A DNA stretch of 13,062 bases from Chitinophagaceae bacterium (GTDB lineage Bacteria; Bacteroidota; Bacteroidia; Chitinophagales; Chitinophagaceae): contig JAOQAL010000626.1 in the NCBI GenBank assembly GCA_025963615.1, forward strand, positions 1 through 13,062. Direction: 5' to 3'. The position numbers and the translations under genes are program-made. Shown here piece by piece: positions 7,671-13,062 of this stretch; positions within the stretch are counted from its first letter, which is position 1, and every line of letters starts with the position of its first letter. The notes under the pieces were generated by a model. It was not told where the DNA came from, did not search any database, and saw nothing but the letters and a program-made list of their open reading frames with translations.

Positions 7671-7721
7671 TATGTTGATGTTAGTTTACACTATTTAGCT
7701 TTCAACAAAAGCAATCCCGGC
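7659..7721 (-). promoter_or_regulatory. Antiterminator of the pheA attenuator
   Basis: The RNA segment 7721-7702 (starting GCCGGGATT, inside the last third of the leader ORF) can pair with 7678-7659 (ending AATCCCGGC). I count 9 + 4 + 6 = 19 Watson-Crick pairs, interrupted by one bulged base on each strand (7712 and 7672). The helix uses up the whole 5' arm of the terminator, so the two structures exclude each other. Confidence 0.8.
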
Positions 7722-7780
7722 TTCTTACTAAAAAAGAAGTAGTAAAAATAGAAACCAAAATATGTCTTTGTTGTCATCAT
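7691..7780 (-). CDS. Phe/Tyr-rich leader peptide of the pheA operon (pheL-like)
   Basis: A 29-residue ORF begins at ATG 7780 (a second ATG follows at once) and ends at TAG 7693-7691, about 130 nt before pheA. Residues 7-17 read YFGFYFYYFFF: six Phe and four Tyr in eleven positions, using TTT, TTC, TAT and TAC. Its role would be to sense charged tRNA-Phe and tRNA-Tyr. A ribosome held in this run covers segment 1 (7773-7766) and leaves the antiterminator strand free; a ribosome that reads on covers the antiterminator strand, and the terminator forms. E. coli PheL is a 15-residue Phe-rich analogue by family knowledge, but this peptide is longer, mixes in Tyr, and ends with PGLLLLKAK encoded by the antiterminator strand itself. 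It was too short to be called by length alone; codon content plus structure make the case. Confidence 0.85.
   Translation of the reverse strand: MMTTKTYFGFYFYYFFFSKKPGLLLLKAK
7703..7773 (-). promoter_or_regulatory. Anti-antiterminator (1:2) pairing in the leader RNA
   Basis: Segment 1 CAACAAAG (7773-7766, leader codons 3-5) can pair with CTTTTGTTG (7711-7703) through 8 pairs with one bulged T. This masks the distal part of the antiterminator strand when the leader ORF is not being translated. A second small hairpin, CTTCTT/AAGAAG (7739-7734 with 7726-7721), falls in the Phe run and touches the first base of the antiterminator strand. Confidence 0.55.
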
Positions 7781-7787
7781 GAGTTGG

Positions 7788-7795
7788 CAAATATA
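7788..7795 (-). promoter_or_regulatory. -7 box of the pheA operon promoter
   Basis: TATATTTG on the minus strand is an exact TAnnTTTG box. Nineteen bases upstream the -33 position reads TTTT rather than TTTG, just past the helicase stop codon. The box ends 7 nt before the leader peptide ATG, so the transcript would begin at or a few bases before that ATG. Confidence 0.6.
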
Positions 7796-7821
7796 AAGCT
7801 GAATTTGAAATAAAAAAATTA

Positions 7822-9519
7822 TTATCTCCTGCTGCCACCACTTTCGGCGTCATTCATCCGGATTTTGCGGCCTTTGAAATTTTTACCATCCATCGCTTTA
7901 ATCATTTTTTTACCTGCTAACGGTTCAATCTCAATCCAGCTATTCATTTCCTTCATATCAATGCGCCCCAGTACTTCTTTCTTTAAGTCACTCATATCAA
8001 GCACAAACTGGAGGAAACTTGCTTTATAAAAACCGTCTTTCGTTCCAAGATTTACGAACAATCGTTGGTAATTTCCATTGCCGCCAAAACTTCTGCCTTT
8101 GGTATCGCGATCCCGGTCCCTTGTAGCCGCAGGCCGTTCAGGTCTTTCGCCCCTGCGATCGCTGCCCCTTCTGTCATCCGTACGCATATTCAGGTCAGCG
8201 GCATTTTCATAGTACTTCAGAAAACGGTCGAATTCAAGGGCCGCGACTTTTTGCAAAATTTCTTCTTTTTCAATATGCCCAAATTTTTCTTTCAAAATCG
8301 GCAGATACGTTTCATAATCACCATGACTGATATCCGCCTGCAGCATCTTATCAATAAAGTGAAAGAATTGTTTACGGCAAACATCTTTGCCAGAAGGGAT
8401 ATCCATTTTATGAAGCCGGGTATTGACCAGCCTTTCGATCTGGCGTAACCGGTAGGTATCCTTGGGTGTGACAATTGAAATGGAAATACCACTTTTACCG
8501 GCACGACCGGTACGGCCACTCCGGTGCGTATATACCTCCATATCATCGGGAAGTTCAAAGTTGATTACATGGGTGATGCCGGCTACATCAATACCCCTGG
8601 CCGCGACATCCGTAGCTATTAAGAGTTGTAACTGCTTTTCCCGGAAATGGCCCATCACTTTATCACGCTGCTGCTGGGTCAGATCGCCATGCAACGCTTC
8701 AATATCATAACCTTCACGCACCAATTGTTCTGAAATATCCTGCGCATCCGCCTTGGTACGGGTAAAAATAATTCCATAAATACCCGGATTGAAATCAATG
8801 ATACGCTTCAGCGTTTCATACCGGTTAACATGCTGAGTTACATAATAATGATGGTCAATATCCGCATTACCGGCATTGACCTTTCCGATGGTGATCTCAA
8901 AAGGCTGGTTCATGTAGCGCTTGCTGACCTGCTTTATTTCAGTCGGCATCGTGGCGCTGAATAACCAGATACTTTGCCGCTTGGGCGTATTTTTTAAAAT
9001 GAATTCAATATCATCCTTAAAACCCATGTTCAGCATTTCATCTGCCTCATCCAGTATTACGTAATGAATATTATCCAGATTAATTGCTTTTCGTTCTATC
9101 AAATCAATTAAGCGGCCAGGTGTCGCAACAACGATATGGGTACCTCTTTTTAAATCCCGTATCTGTTGTGTAATGGATGTACCACCATATACGGCCGTAA
9201 CCGCAACGAGTGTTGATTTCTTTTTGAAAGAATCCAGGTCTTTTGTAATCTGCATGCAGAGTTCCCGGGTGGGGCAAACGACCAATGCCTGTGGAAACCT
9301 GTCCGCCTTATTAATCAGTTGTAATAAGGGTAACCCGAAAGCCGCGGTTTTACCCGTTCCGGTTTGCGCCAAACCAATAAAATCCTTGGTGCCCTGTAAT
9401 AAAACGGGAATGGCCTTTTCCTGTATCGCTGTGGGTTGCGTAAATCCTAATGCTGCAATAGATTGTAGTAGTCCTTCTTCAATTCCTAATGCCTCAAACG
9501 TAGTTGCTGTCTGTACCAT
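7822..9519 (-). CDS. DEAD-box ATP-dependent RNA helicase with DbpA-type RNA-binding domain
   Basis: An RNA-remodelling helicase of 565 residues (DeaD/CsdA/DbpA group), likely active in ribosome assembly or mRNA turnover. Motifs in order: Q motif with TAIQ (30-33), AQTGTGKT (51-58), PTREL (83-87), TPGR (133-136), DEAD (157-160), SAT (188-190), IIFTRTKADAQ (250-260), HGD (277-279), ATDVAARGID (302-311) and HRSGRTGR (332-339). A helical region follows, then an Arg/Asp-rich linker (446-476) and a C-terminal DbpA-like RNA-binding domain (485-555, starting RLFVNLG). The start is supported by the standard N-terminus, eight residues before the conserved Phe of the Q motif. A TACTTTTG box lies 29 bases upstream. 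Downstream RNA can enter the pheA attenuator. It could be annotated as deaD or csdA; the exact subfamily is not decided here. Confidence 0.95.
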   Translation of the reverse strand: MVQTATTFEALGIEEGLLQSIAALGFTQPTAIQEKAIPVLLQGTKDFIGLAQTGTGKTAAFGLPLLQLINKADRFPQALVVCPTRELCMQITKDLDSFKKKSTLVAVTAVYGGTSITQQIRDLKRGTHIVVATPGRLIDLIERKAINLDNIHYVILDEADEMLNMGFKDDIEFILKNTPKRQSIWLFSATMPTEIKQVSKRYMNQPFEITIGKVNAGNADIDHHYYVTQHVNRYETLKRIIDFNPGIYGIIFTRTKADAQDISEQLVREGYDIEALHGDLTQQQRDKVMGHFREKQLQLLIATDVAARGIDVAGITHVINFELPDDMEVYTHRSGRTGRAGKSGISISIVTPKDTYRLRQIERLVNTRLHKMDIPSGKDVCRKQFFHFIDKMLQADISHGDYETYLPILKEKFGHIEKEEILQKVAALEFDRFLKYYENAADLNMRTDDRRGSDRRGERPERPAATRDRDRDTKGRSFGGNGNYQRLFVNLGTKDGFYKASFLQFVLDMSDLKKEVLGRIDMKEMNSWIEIEPLAGKKMIKAMDGKNFKGRKIRMNDAESGGSRR

Positions 9520-9547
9520 GAAAGTAAATAATGTGTTTATTAAGCCG

Positions 9548-9555
9548 CAAAAGTA
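9548..9555 (-). promoter_or_regulatory. -7 box candidate for the helicase gene
   Basis: TACTTTTG on the minus strand fits TAnnTTTG and ends 28 nt before the helicase ATG, in the short space after the reductase terminator. No TTTG is found 19-20 bases upstream, so support is partial. Confidence 0.45.
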
Positions 9556-9600
9556 AATTTAATTAGCGAATTACCTTCATAGTTTGATTTTTTAGGTGTT

Positions 9601-9636
9601 AAAACAACAAATCACCGCCTCAGCGATGATTTGTTG
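9601..9636 (-). terminator. Rho-independent terminator after the aldo/keto reductase gene
   Basis: CAACAAATCA (9636-9627 on the minus strand) pairs with TGATTTGTTG (9614-9605). Inside these are one mismatch, a further 3-bp CGC/GCG stem and a 4-base loop. TTTT (9604-9601) follows directly. It lies 28 nt after the reductase stop and separates it from the helicase promoter. Confidence 0.8.
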
Positions 9637-9664
9637 AATAGTATCTGCTTTTTACCGCAATGTA

Positions 9665-10669
9665 TTAGTTATTTACCAATGCCAAAGATCCCTGGCTGTA
9701 CCGCTGGCCCGTATCGGGATATTTGTTCAGCAGGTTCTGTATGGCAGCCAAGTCTGAATCTGATAAAGAAATATCTATCGCACCTGCATTTTCTTCCAGG
9801 TATTTTCTTTTTTTGGTGCCGGGAATAGGAATGACATCATCGCCTTGTGCCAGTACCCAGGCCAGGGCGAGTTGTGCAGGAGTAGCTTTTTTATCTTTCG
9901 CAAGCGAAGCAAATTCAGTAACGAGCTTTGTATTGTTTTGTACATGCTGTTCTTCAAAGCGGGGCAGTGTGCGGCGGAAATCATCAGCCGCCAGTTGCGA
10001 TACGTTATTCACTGTAGCGGTCACCAATCCTCTGGCCAATGGTGAATAAGGAACCAATGCAATTCCTAACTCCCGCACCGTATCTAAAATTTCACCCTCC
10101 ACATCTCTTGACAACAGTGAATATTCGCTTTGCAAAGCTGCGATGGGATGAACCGCATGCGCCTTACGGATCGATTTGGCTGAAGCCTCGCTCAACCCAA
10201 TGTAGCGGATCTTACCTGCCTTTACCAGGTCAGCCATGGCTCCTACGGTATCTTCAACAGGAACCGTTTTGTCAATACGATGCGCATAATACAAATCGAT
10301 CGTGTCAATCTTCAACCGCTTTAGACTTTTTTCTACGGCTGTTTTAAGATAGGCCGGCGACCCGTCGACATAAGTACCAGGCAAACCGCTATGACCTGGC
10401 AATTCCTCTTTAAAACGGAACCCAAATTTTGTAGCGATAAAAATTTCAGCGCGATGTGGCACGAGCACTTTTGAAATTAATTCTTCATTATGCCCATTGC
10501 CATACATATCGGCCGTATCCCAAAAATTGATTCCCAGTTCCAGGGCTTTGTTTAAGGTAGCAATGGATTCATCATCATTGCGCGGACCATACGCAAAGCT
10601 CATTCCCATACAACCCAAACCGATTGCAGACAATTTTTCACCCGTGTTGCCAAGCTTTCTTTGTTTCAT
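9665..10669 (-). CDS. Aldo/keto reductase
   Basis: An NADPH-dependent oxidoreductase of the aldo/keto reductase superfamily, cytosolic, 334 residues. The frame is open to a TTG at 10771, but family homology starts with [23 protein letters not shown], so I took the ATG at 10669; the excluded 34 codons cover the promoter and dyad. The catalytic tetrad is present: D51 and Y56 in [11 protein letters not shown]81 in ATKFGF and H130 in YYAHR. The cofactor end shows [20 protein letters not shown] and VIPIPGTKK. It resembles the YakC/AKR13-like group that reduces small carbonyls; the substrate cannot be read from sequence. It has its own promoter candidate and terminator and so looks monocistronic, lying downstream of a two-component system that could be unrelated to it. 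Confidence 0.92.
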   Translation of the reverse strand: MKQRKLGNTGEKLSAIGLGCMGMSFAYGPRNDDESIATLNKALELGINFWDTADMYGNGHNEELISKVLVPHRAEIFIATKFGFRFKEELPGHSGLPGTYVDGSPAYLKTAVEKSLKRLKIDTIDLYYAHRIDKTVPVEDTVGAMADLVKAGKIRYIGLSEASAKSIRKAHAVHPIAALQSEYSLLSRDVEGEILDTVRELGIALVPYSPLARGLVTATVNNVSQLAADDFRRTLPRFEEQHVQNNTKLVTEFASLAKDKKATPAQLALAWVLAQGDDVIPIPGTKKRKYLEENAGAIDISLSDSDLAAIQNLLNKYPDTGQRYSQGSLALVNN

Positions 10670-10695
10670 AAGAAATATTTTATGTTGAAATAATC

Positions 10696-10718
10696 CCGGT
10701 TTCACCCATCGAAACCGG
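10696..10718. promoter_or_regulatory. Dyad CCGGTTTC-N7-GAAACCGG at the reductase promoter
   Basis: A perfect 8-bp inverted repeat with a 7-base spacer starts 3 bases after the -7 box of the reductase gene, so it spans the expected transcription start. It has no T-run after it on either strand, which argues against a terminator. It may be an operator or a 5'-UTR hairpin. Confidence 0.55.
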
Positions 10719-10721
10719 CTA

Positions 10722-10729
10722 CAAACATA
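10722..10729 (-). promoter_or_regulatory. -7 box of the aldo/keto reductase promoter
   Basis: TATGTTTG on the minus strand fits TAnnTTTG exactly and lies 52 nt before the chosen ATG. No TTTG is seen 19-20 bases upstream. A second box, TACATTTG (10776-10769), lies further upstream and is a weaker alternative. Confidence 0.5.
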
Positions 10730-10795
10730 AACAAACAATACAGTAAAATTGTTTAAAGAATCAATGAGCAAATGTAATCGAGGACTGGAAAGATT

Positions 10796-11497
10796 CTACT
10801 GCGAAAGCATTTTATTGATATTGGCTTTATAGTTTTCGCTAAGGGGCAGCTCGATTTTATCAATGCAGACAAGGTCGCGTTTGATAGCTGTTATTTTATC
10901 AGCGGAAATAATGTATGATTTATGAATACGCACAAAACGATGGGTGGCGAGTCTCTCTTCCATCGCTTTCATACTTGTTCTTGTAATCACAGGGCGGGAT
11001 GAAGACGTGATAAATATTTTTACATAATCTTTCATTCCTTCGATATAAAGGATTTCTGATACAACGACTTTCACCAGGTTGTATTCCACATACACAAAAA
11101 AATAACCGGGGTCTTTTTCTTTTGTCGCTGGCTTTTGCTGCAGGTTGTAGAACTCATAAGCCTTGTTGCAGGCCTTTAAAAAACGTTCGAAAGAAACGGG
11201 CTTTAGTAAATAATCAACGGCATTCAGGTTAAACCCCTCCAGTGCATACCCTTTATACGCTGTCACAAAAATCACCATGGGGGGATTATTTAATGTTTGC
11301 AAAAATTGCAACCCGCTTAAACCCGGCATCTGAATATCCAAAAATATAAGATCAATAGGTTCTTTATGTAAAACCTCAGCCGCTTCCATGGCGTTCCTGC
11401 ATCGCCCGGCGAGTTTCAGAAATGGCACTTTCTGAATATCATCTATGAGAAGATCCAGTATGAGTTTTTCATCATCTACCGCAATGCAATTCATCAT
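10796..11497 (-). CDS. LytTR-family response regulator
   Basis: A two-component response regulator of 233 residues. The N-terminal receiver domain (about 3-118) has the acidic pair D8-D9, the phosphoacceptor D54 in LIFLDIQMPG, T79 in FVTAY and K99 in LLKPV. The C-terminal LytTR DNA-binding domain (about 132-231) has the typical EILYIEGMKDYVKI, the TRTSMKAMEERL segment and FVRIHKSYIIS. Such proteins bind direct repeats upstream of target genes. The first ATG overlaps the kinase stop as ATGA (11494-11497); a second ATG follows immediately. It is surely the partner of the kinase upstream; the target genes are not shown by the sequence. Confidence 0.96.
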   Translation of the reverse strand: MMNCIAVDDEKLILDLLIDDIQKVPFLKLAGRCRNAMEAAEVLHKEPIDLIFLDIQMPGLSGLQFLQTLNNPPMVIFVTAYKGYALEGFNLNAVDYLLKPVSFERFLKACNKAYEFYNLQQKPATKEKDPGYFFVYVEYNLVKVVVSEILYIEGMKDYVKIFITSSSRPVITRTSMKAMEERLATHRFVRIHKSYIISADKITAIKRDLVCIDKIELPLSENYKANINKMLSQ

Positions 11498-12510
11498 GAC
11501 AGGTCAAGCTTTAATTTCACTTCGAAAATTCCATTTTCCTTGTTTATTAAAAGATTGCTTTTCTCCGGATATACCAGGTTCAACCTTTCTTTCACATTTA
11601 CAAGACCAATTCCCGAGTTCTTATCCTTGGAGGAATTCCGGGAACTAAAATTATTTCTTACACAAAATTGCAACTGTTTATCCTTTACTTCTAATTTAAT
11701 AAAAATAAACGGGTCCTTTACCAGGCCAAGCCCGTGCTTAAAAGCATTCTCTGCAAAAGGTATGAGCAACAACGGCTCGATGAGGCGATCGGGTCCTTCA
11801 TTATGTATTTCCAGTTTTACGTTGGCTTCATCCCCGAAACGCAATTGCTGTAACTCAATATAATTTTTAAGGTTCGCTATTTCACTGGTTACTGAAAATT
11901 TTTCCCCGTTCGTATCGTATAACATATACCTGAGTAATTCAGATAATTTGATCAACGACGGTTCCAGCAACTCCGATTTTTGTCTTGCCAGCGCGACCAT
12001 ATTGGTCATCATGTTGAACAGGAAATGAGGACTGACCTGTGACCGAAGAAATTTTAGCTCCGATGACAGCCGCTCCGCTTTCTTTGCTTTTTCGTTTTTA
12101 TCAGCTTCAATCCTATTTGCCACCAGCCTGAAAATGAAACTGGCAACAAAAAAGGCAAATGGCGGGAAAAAAATGATCCGCTTGTTTTCGTCACTTACTT
12201 CAAAAAGAGGATCCTGCCATTTCAGGAAAAATATCTTTCCATAATAAGAAAGAGTCATCAAAATGTCGATAGCGATAATGTAAAGCCACCAGTTTCTTCG
12301 GTTTACCAGTCGGGGATATAAAAAAAATGCATTCAGGTAAAACAACCCGACATGATAGATATTGGTGATTAAAAAAAAATAACCGGGAAGGCCAGTACCA
12401 TTCGGGATATCATGAAAGAGCAGCGTCAACGTGGTAAACAGCAACGCCCATACCAGAATATGGATCGCCGGTGTAAAATATTTTGAAGCTATGGGTCTGA
12501 AAAAAGGCAT
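11494..12510 (-). CDS. LytS/YehU-like sensor histidine kinase
   Basis: A membrane histidine kinase of 338 residues. Four hydrophobic segments (about 14-33, 43-65, 74-96 and 112-131) form the N-terminal membrane part; there is no obvious extracellular sensor domain. A short helical, charged linker (131-156) leads to the His_kinase domain, with the phosphorylated H162 in LRSQVSPHFLFNMMTN. The ATP-binding part has N255 in PFAENAFKHG and GIGLVNVKERL (300-310). This is the usual partner type of LytTR regulators, and the 4-base overlap with the response regulator gene confirms the pair. The ligand is unknown; membrane-embedded sensing is an inference. I found no convincing promoter in the 110 nt before the ATG. 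Confidence 0.95.
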   Translation of the reverse strand: MPFFRPIASKYFTPAIHILVWALLFTTLTLLFHDIPNGTGLPGYFFLITNIYHVGLFYLNAFFLYPRLVNRRNWWLYIIAIDILMTLSYYGKIFFLKWQDPLFEVSDENKRIIFFPPFAFFVASFIFRLVANRIEADKNEKAKKAERLSSELKFLRSQVSPHFLFNMMTNMVALARQKSELLEPSLIKLSELLRYMLYDTNGEKFSVTSEIANLKNYIELQQLRFGDEANVKLEIHNEGPDRLIEPLLLIPFAENAFKHGLGLVKDPFIFIKLEVKDKQLQFCVRNNFSSRNSSKDKNSGIGLVNVKERLNLVYPEKSNLLINKENGIFEVKLKLDLS

Positions 12511-12620
12511 AATTTAAAGACAACGACTGAATCAGCATGATTATATCAAAGGCAAGTTACCTCCTGGTTCACAATAAACGGAAAATCAGTCGACATAAGC
12601 AGCCAATGAGTAGACAACCC
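12511..12620. other. Spacer between the AraC-type gene and the histidine kinase gene
   Basis: These 110 bp hold no gene, no hairpin with a T-run and no TAnnTTTG box on the minus strand. The kinase gene is either read through from the AraC-type gene or uses a promoter I cannot recognise. Confidence 0.5.
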
Positions 12621-13062
12621 TCAGGCAAATTGGCCGCGGTATGCCGTCGGGCTCATGTTAAAGTTCTTTTTATAGGCTGTTACAAAATGTTCCAGGCTGT
12701 TAAAACCGCACTCAAATGCCATATCCCCTACCGGCAGTTCCGTCGTTTCCAGTAAAATTTTTGCGTGGTTTAATCTTACAGCGCATAGGAACTGGTGAGG
12801 CGAAACATGCTGAATACTTTTAAAAATGCGGCTGAAGTGAAAAGCACTTACATGACAATGCTGCGCTAATTGTTGTAAAGAAATATTTTTTTGAAAATGG
12901 CTTAGCATATAATCCCTGGCCGACTCCACGGTAACCAGGTGAAACTTTTTCAAATTTTCCGCAATATTCCCAGGTTGTGAAAAATTACTCAACAGGCGGA
13001 TCACTTTTTCCAGCAGTACCATGATCCGTTCATCCAGTTCCAGTGTGTCCGCATTACCGGCT
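12621..13062 (-). CDS. AraC-family transcriptional regulator, C-terminal part (runs off the right edge)
   Basis: The frame is open from the TGA at 12621 to the window edge, giving the last 146 residues. An ATG at 13022 is internal: 13 in-frame codons before it continue the protein, so the true start and the N-terminal ligand-binding or dimerisation domain lie outside. The visible part has a helical linker (about 8-28) and a full AraC DNA-binding domain. Its first helix-turn-helix is around 61-82 (SLQQLAQHCHVSAFHFSRIFK); the second is around 111-132 (VGDMAFECGFNSLEHFVTAYKK), followed by the conserved SPTAYR. It shares the strand with the kinase gene, 110 nt upstream of it. A functional link to the kinase/regulator pair is possible but not shown. 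Confidence 0.9.
   Translation of the reverse strand, partial: AGNADTLELDERIMVLLEKVIRLLSNFSQPGNIAENLKKFHLVTVESARDYMLSHFQKNISLQQLAQHCHVSAFHFSRIFKSIQHVSPHQFLCAVRLNHAKILLETTELPVGDMAFECGFNSLEHFVTAYKKNFNMSPTAYRGQFA

Noticed and set aside
7645..7721. AATCCCGGC occurring twice (7645-7653 and 7713-7721) as a dispersed or mobile repeat
   Set aside because: The two copies are the identical strands (antiterminator strand and terminator 3' arm) that compete for the same partner; no longer homology surrounds them.
10670..10771. 34-codon N-terminal extension of the aldo/keto reductase from a TTG
   Set aside because: It shows no homology to the family and overlaps the promoter box and dyad; the ATG at 10669 fits the family N-terminus.
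12540..12545. TATAAT on the minus strand as a sigma70-type -10 box for the kinase gene
   Set aside because: Bacteroidota vegetative promoters use TAnnTTTG, no -35 partner fits, and the hexamer is common in AT-rich spacers.
12621..13022. A short complete AraC-like protein starting at ATG 13022
   Set aside because: The frame stays open upstream to the window edge with plausible linker codons, so the Met is internal to a larger regulator.
1..13062. CRISPR arrays, tRNA or rRNA genes, phage or transposase genes
   Set aside because: No regularly spaced repeats with unique spacers, tRNA-like cloverleaf or recombinase motifs were seen; the only repeat cluster is the short CGCAAAG stretch at 2968-3000.

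Overview
The window is a Bacteroidota chromosome fragment, most likely Chitinophagaceae or a close relative. The reasons are AT-leaning DNA, starts with little Shine-Dalgarno signal, promoter-like boxes of the Bacteroidota form TTTG-N19-TAnnTTTG, a DAHP synthase/chorismate mutase fusion of the Bacteroidota type, and LytS/LytTR and AraC regulators typical of that phylum. Every gene I can support is on the minus strand, so the window reads from right to left.

Region 1 (1-7800) is a nearly contiguous aromatic amino acid cluster. In transcription order it holds: a Phe/Tyr-rich leader peptide with an attenuator (7637-7795), pheA (prephenate dehydratase), a PLP aminotransferase, tyrA (prephenate dehydrogenase), a DAHP synthase/chorismate mutase fusion, aroB, aroA, and the start of aroC (cut by the left edge). 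These genes cover entry into the shikimate pathway, three later shikimate steps, and the whole branch from chorismate to Phe and Tyr. Dehydroquinase, shikimate dehydrogenase and shikimate kinase are not in the window.

The most interesting signal is the leader in front of pheA. A 29-codon ORF (7691-7780) has Phe or Tyr at 10 of 11 consecutive positions (6 Phe, 4 Tyr). It is followed by a perfect 12-bp terminator hairpin with a U-tract, whose 5' arm can instead form a 19-bp antiterminator with the 3' part of the leader ORF. A third segment at the beginning of the ORF can sequester the antiterminator strand. This is the full logic of a ribosome-mediated transcription attenuator, and the operon it precedes makes both Phe and Tyr. 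A consensus TATATTTG box ends only 7 nt before the leader ATG.

A second regulatory point lies before aroB: an intergenic repeat (2941-3000) supplies both halves of a perfect TTTG-N19-TAnnTTTG promoter, apparently for aroB-aroA-aroC.

Region 2 (7822-10795) holds a DEAD-box RNA helicase with a DbpA-type RNA-binding tail and an aldo/keto reductase. The reductase has its own terminator hairpin and a promoter with an adjoining 8-bp dyad. Region 3 (10796-13062) is regulatory: a LytTR response regulator and its LytS-like four-TM histidine kinase (ATGA overlap), preceded by the C-terminal part of an AraC-family regulator cut by the right edge.
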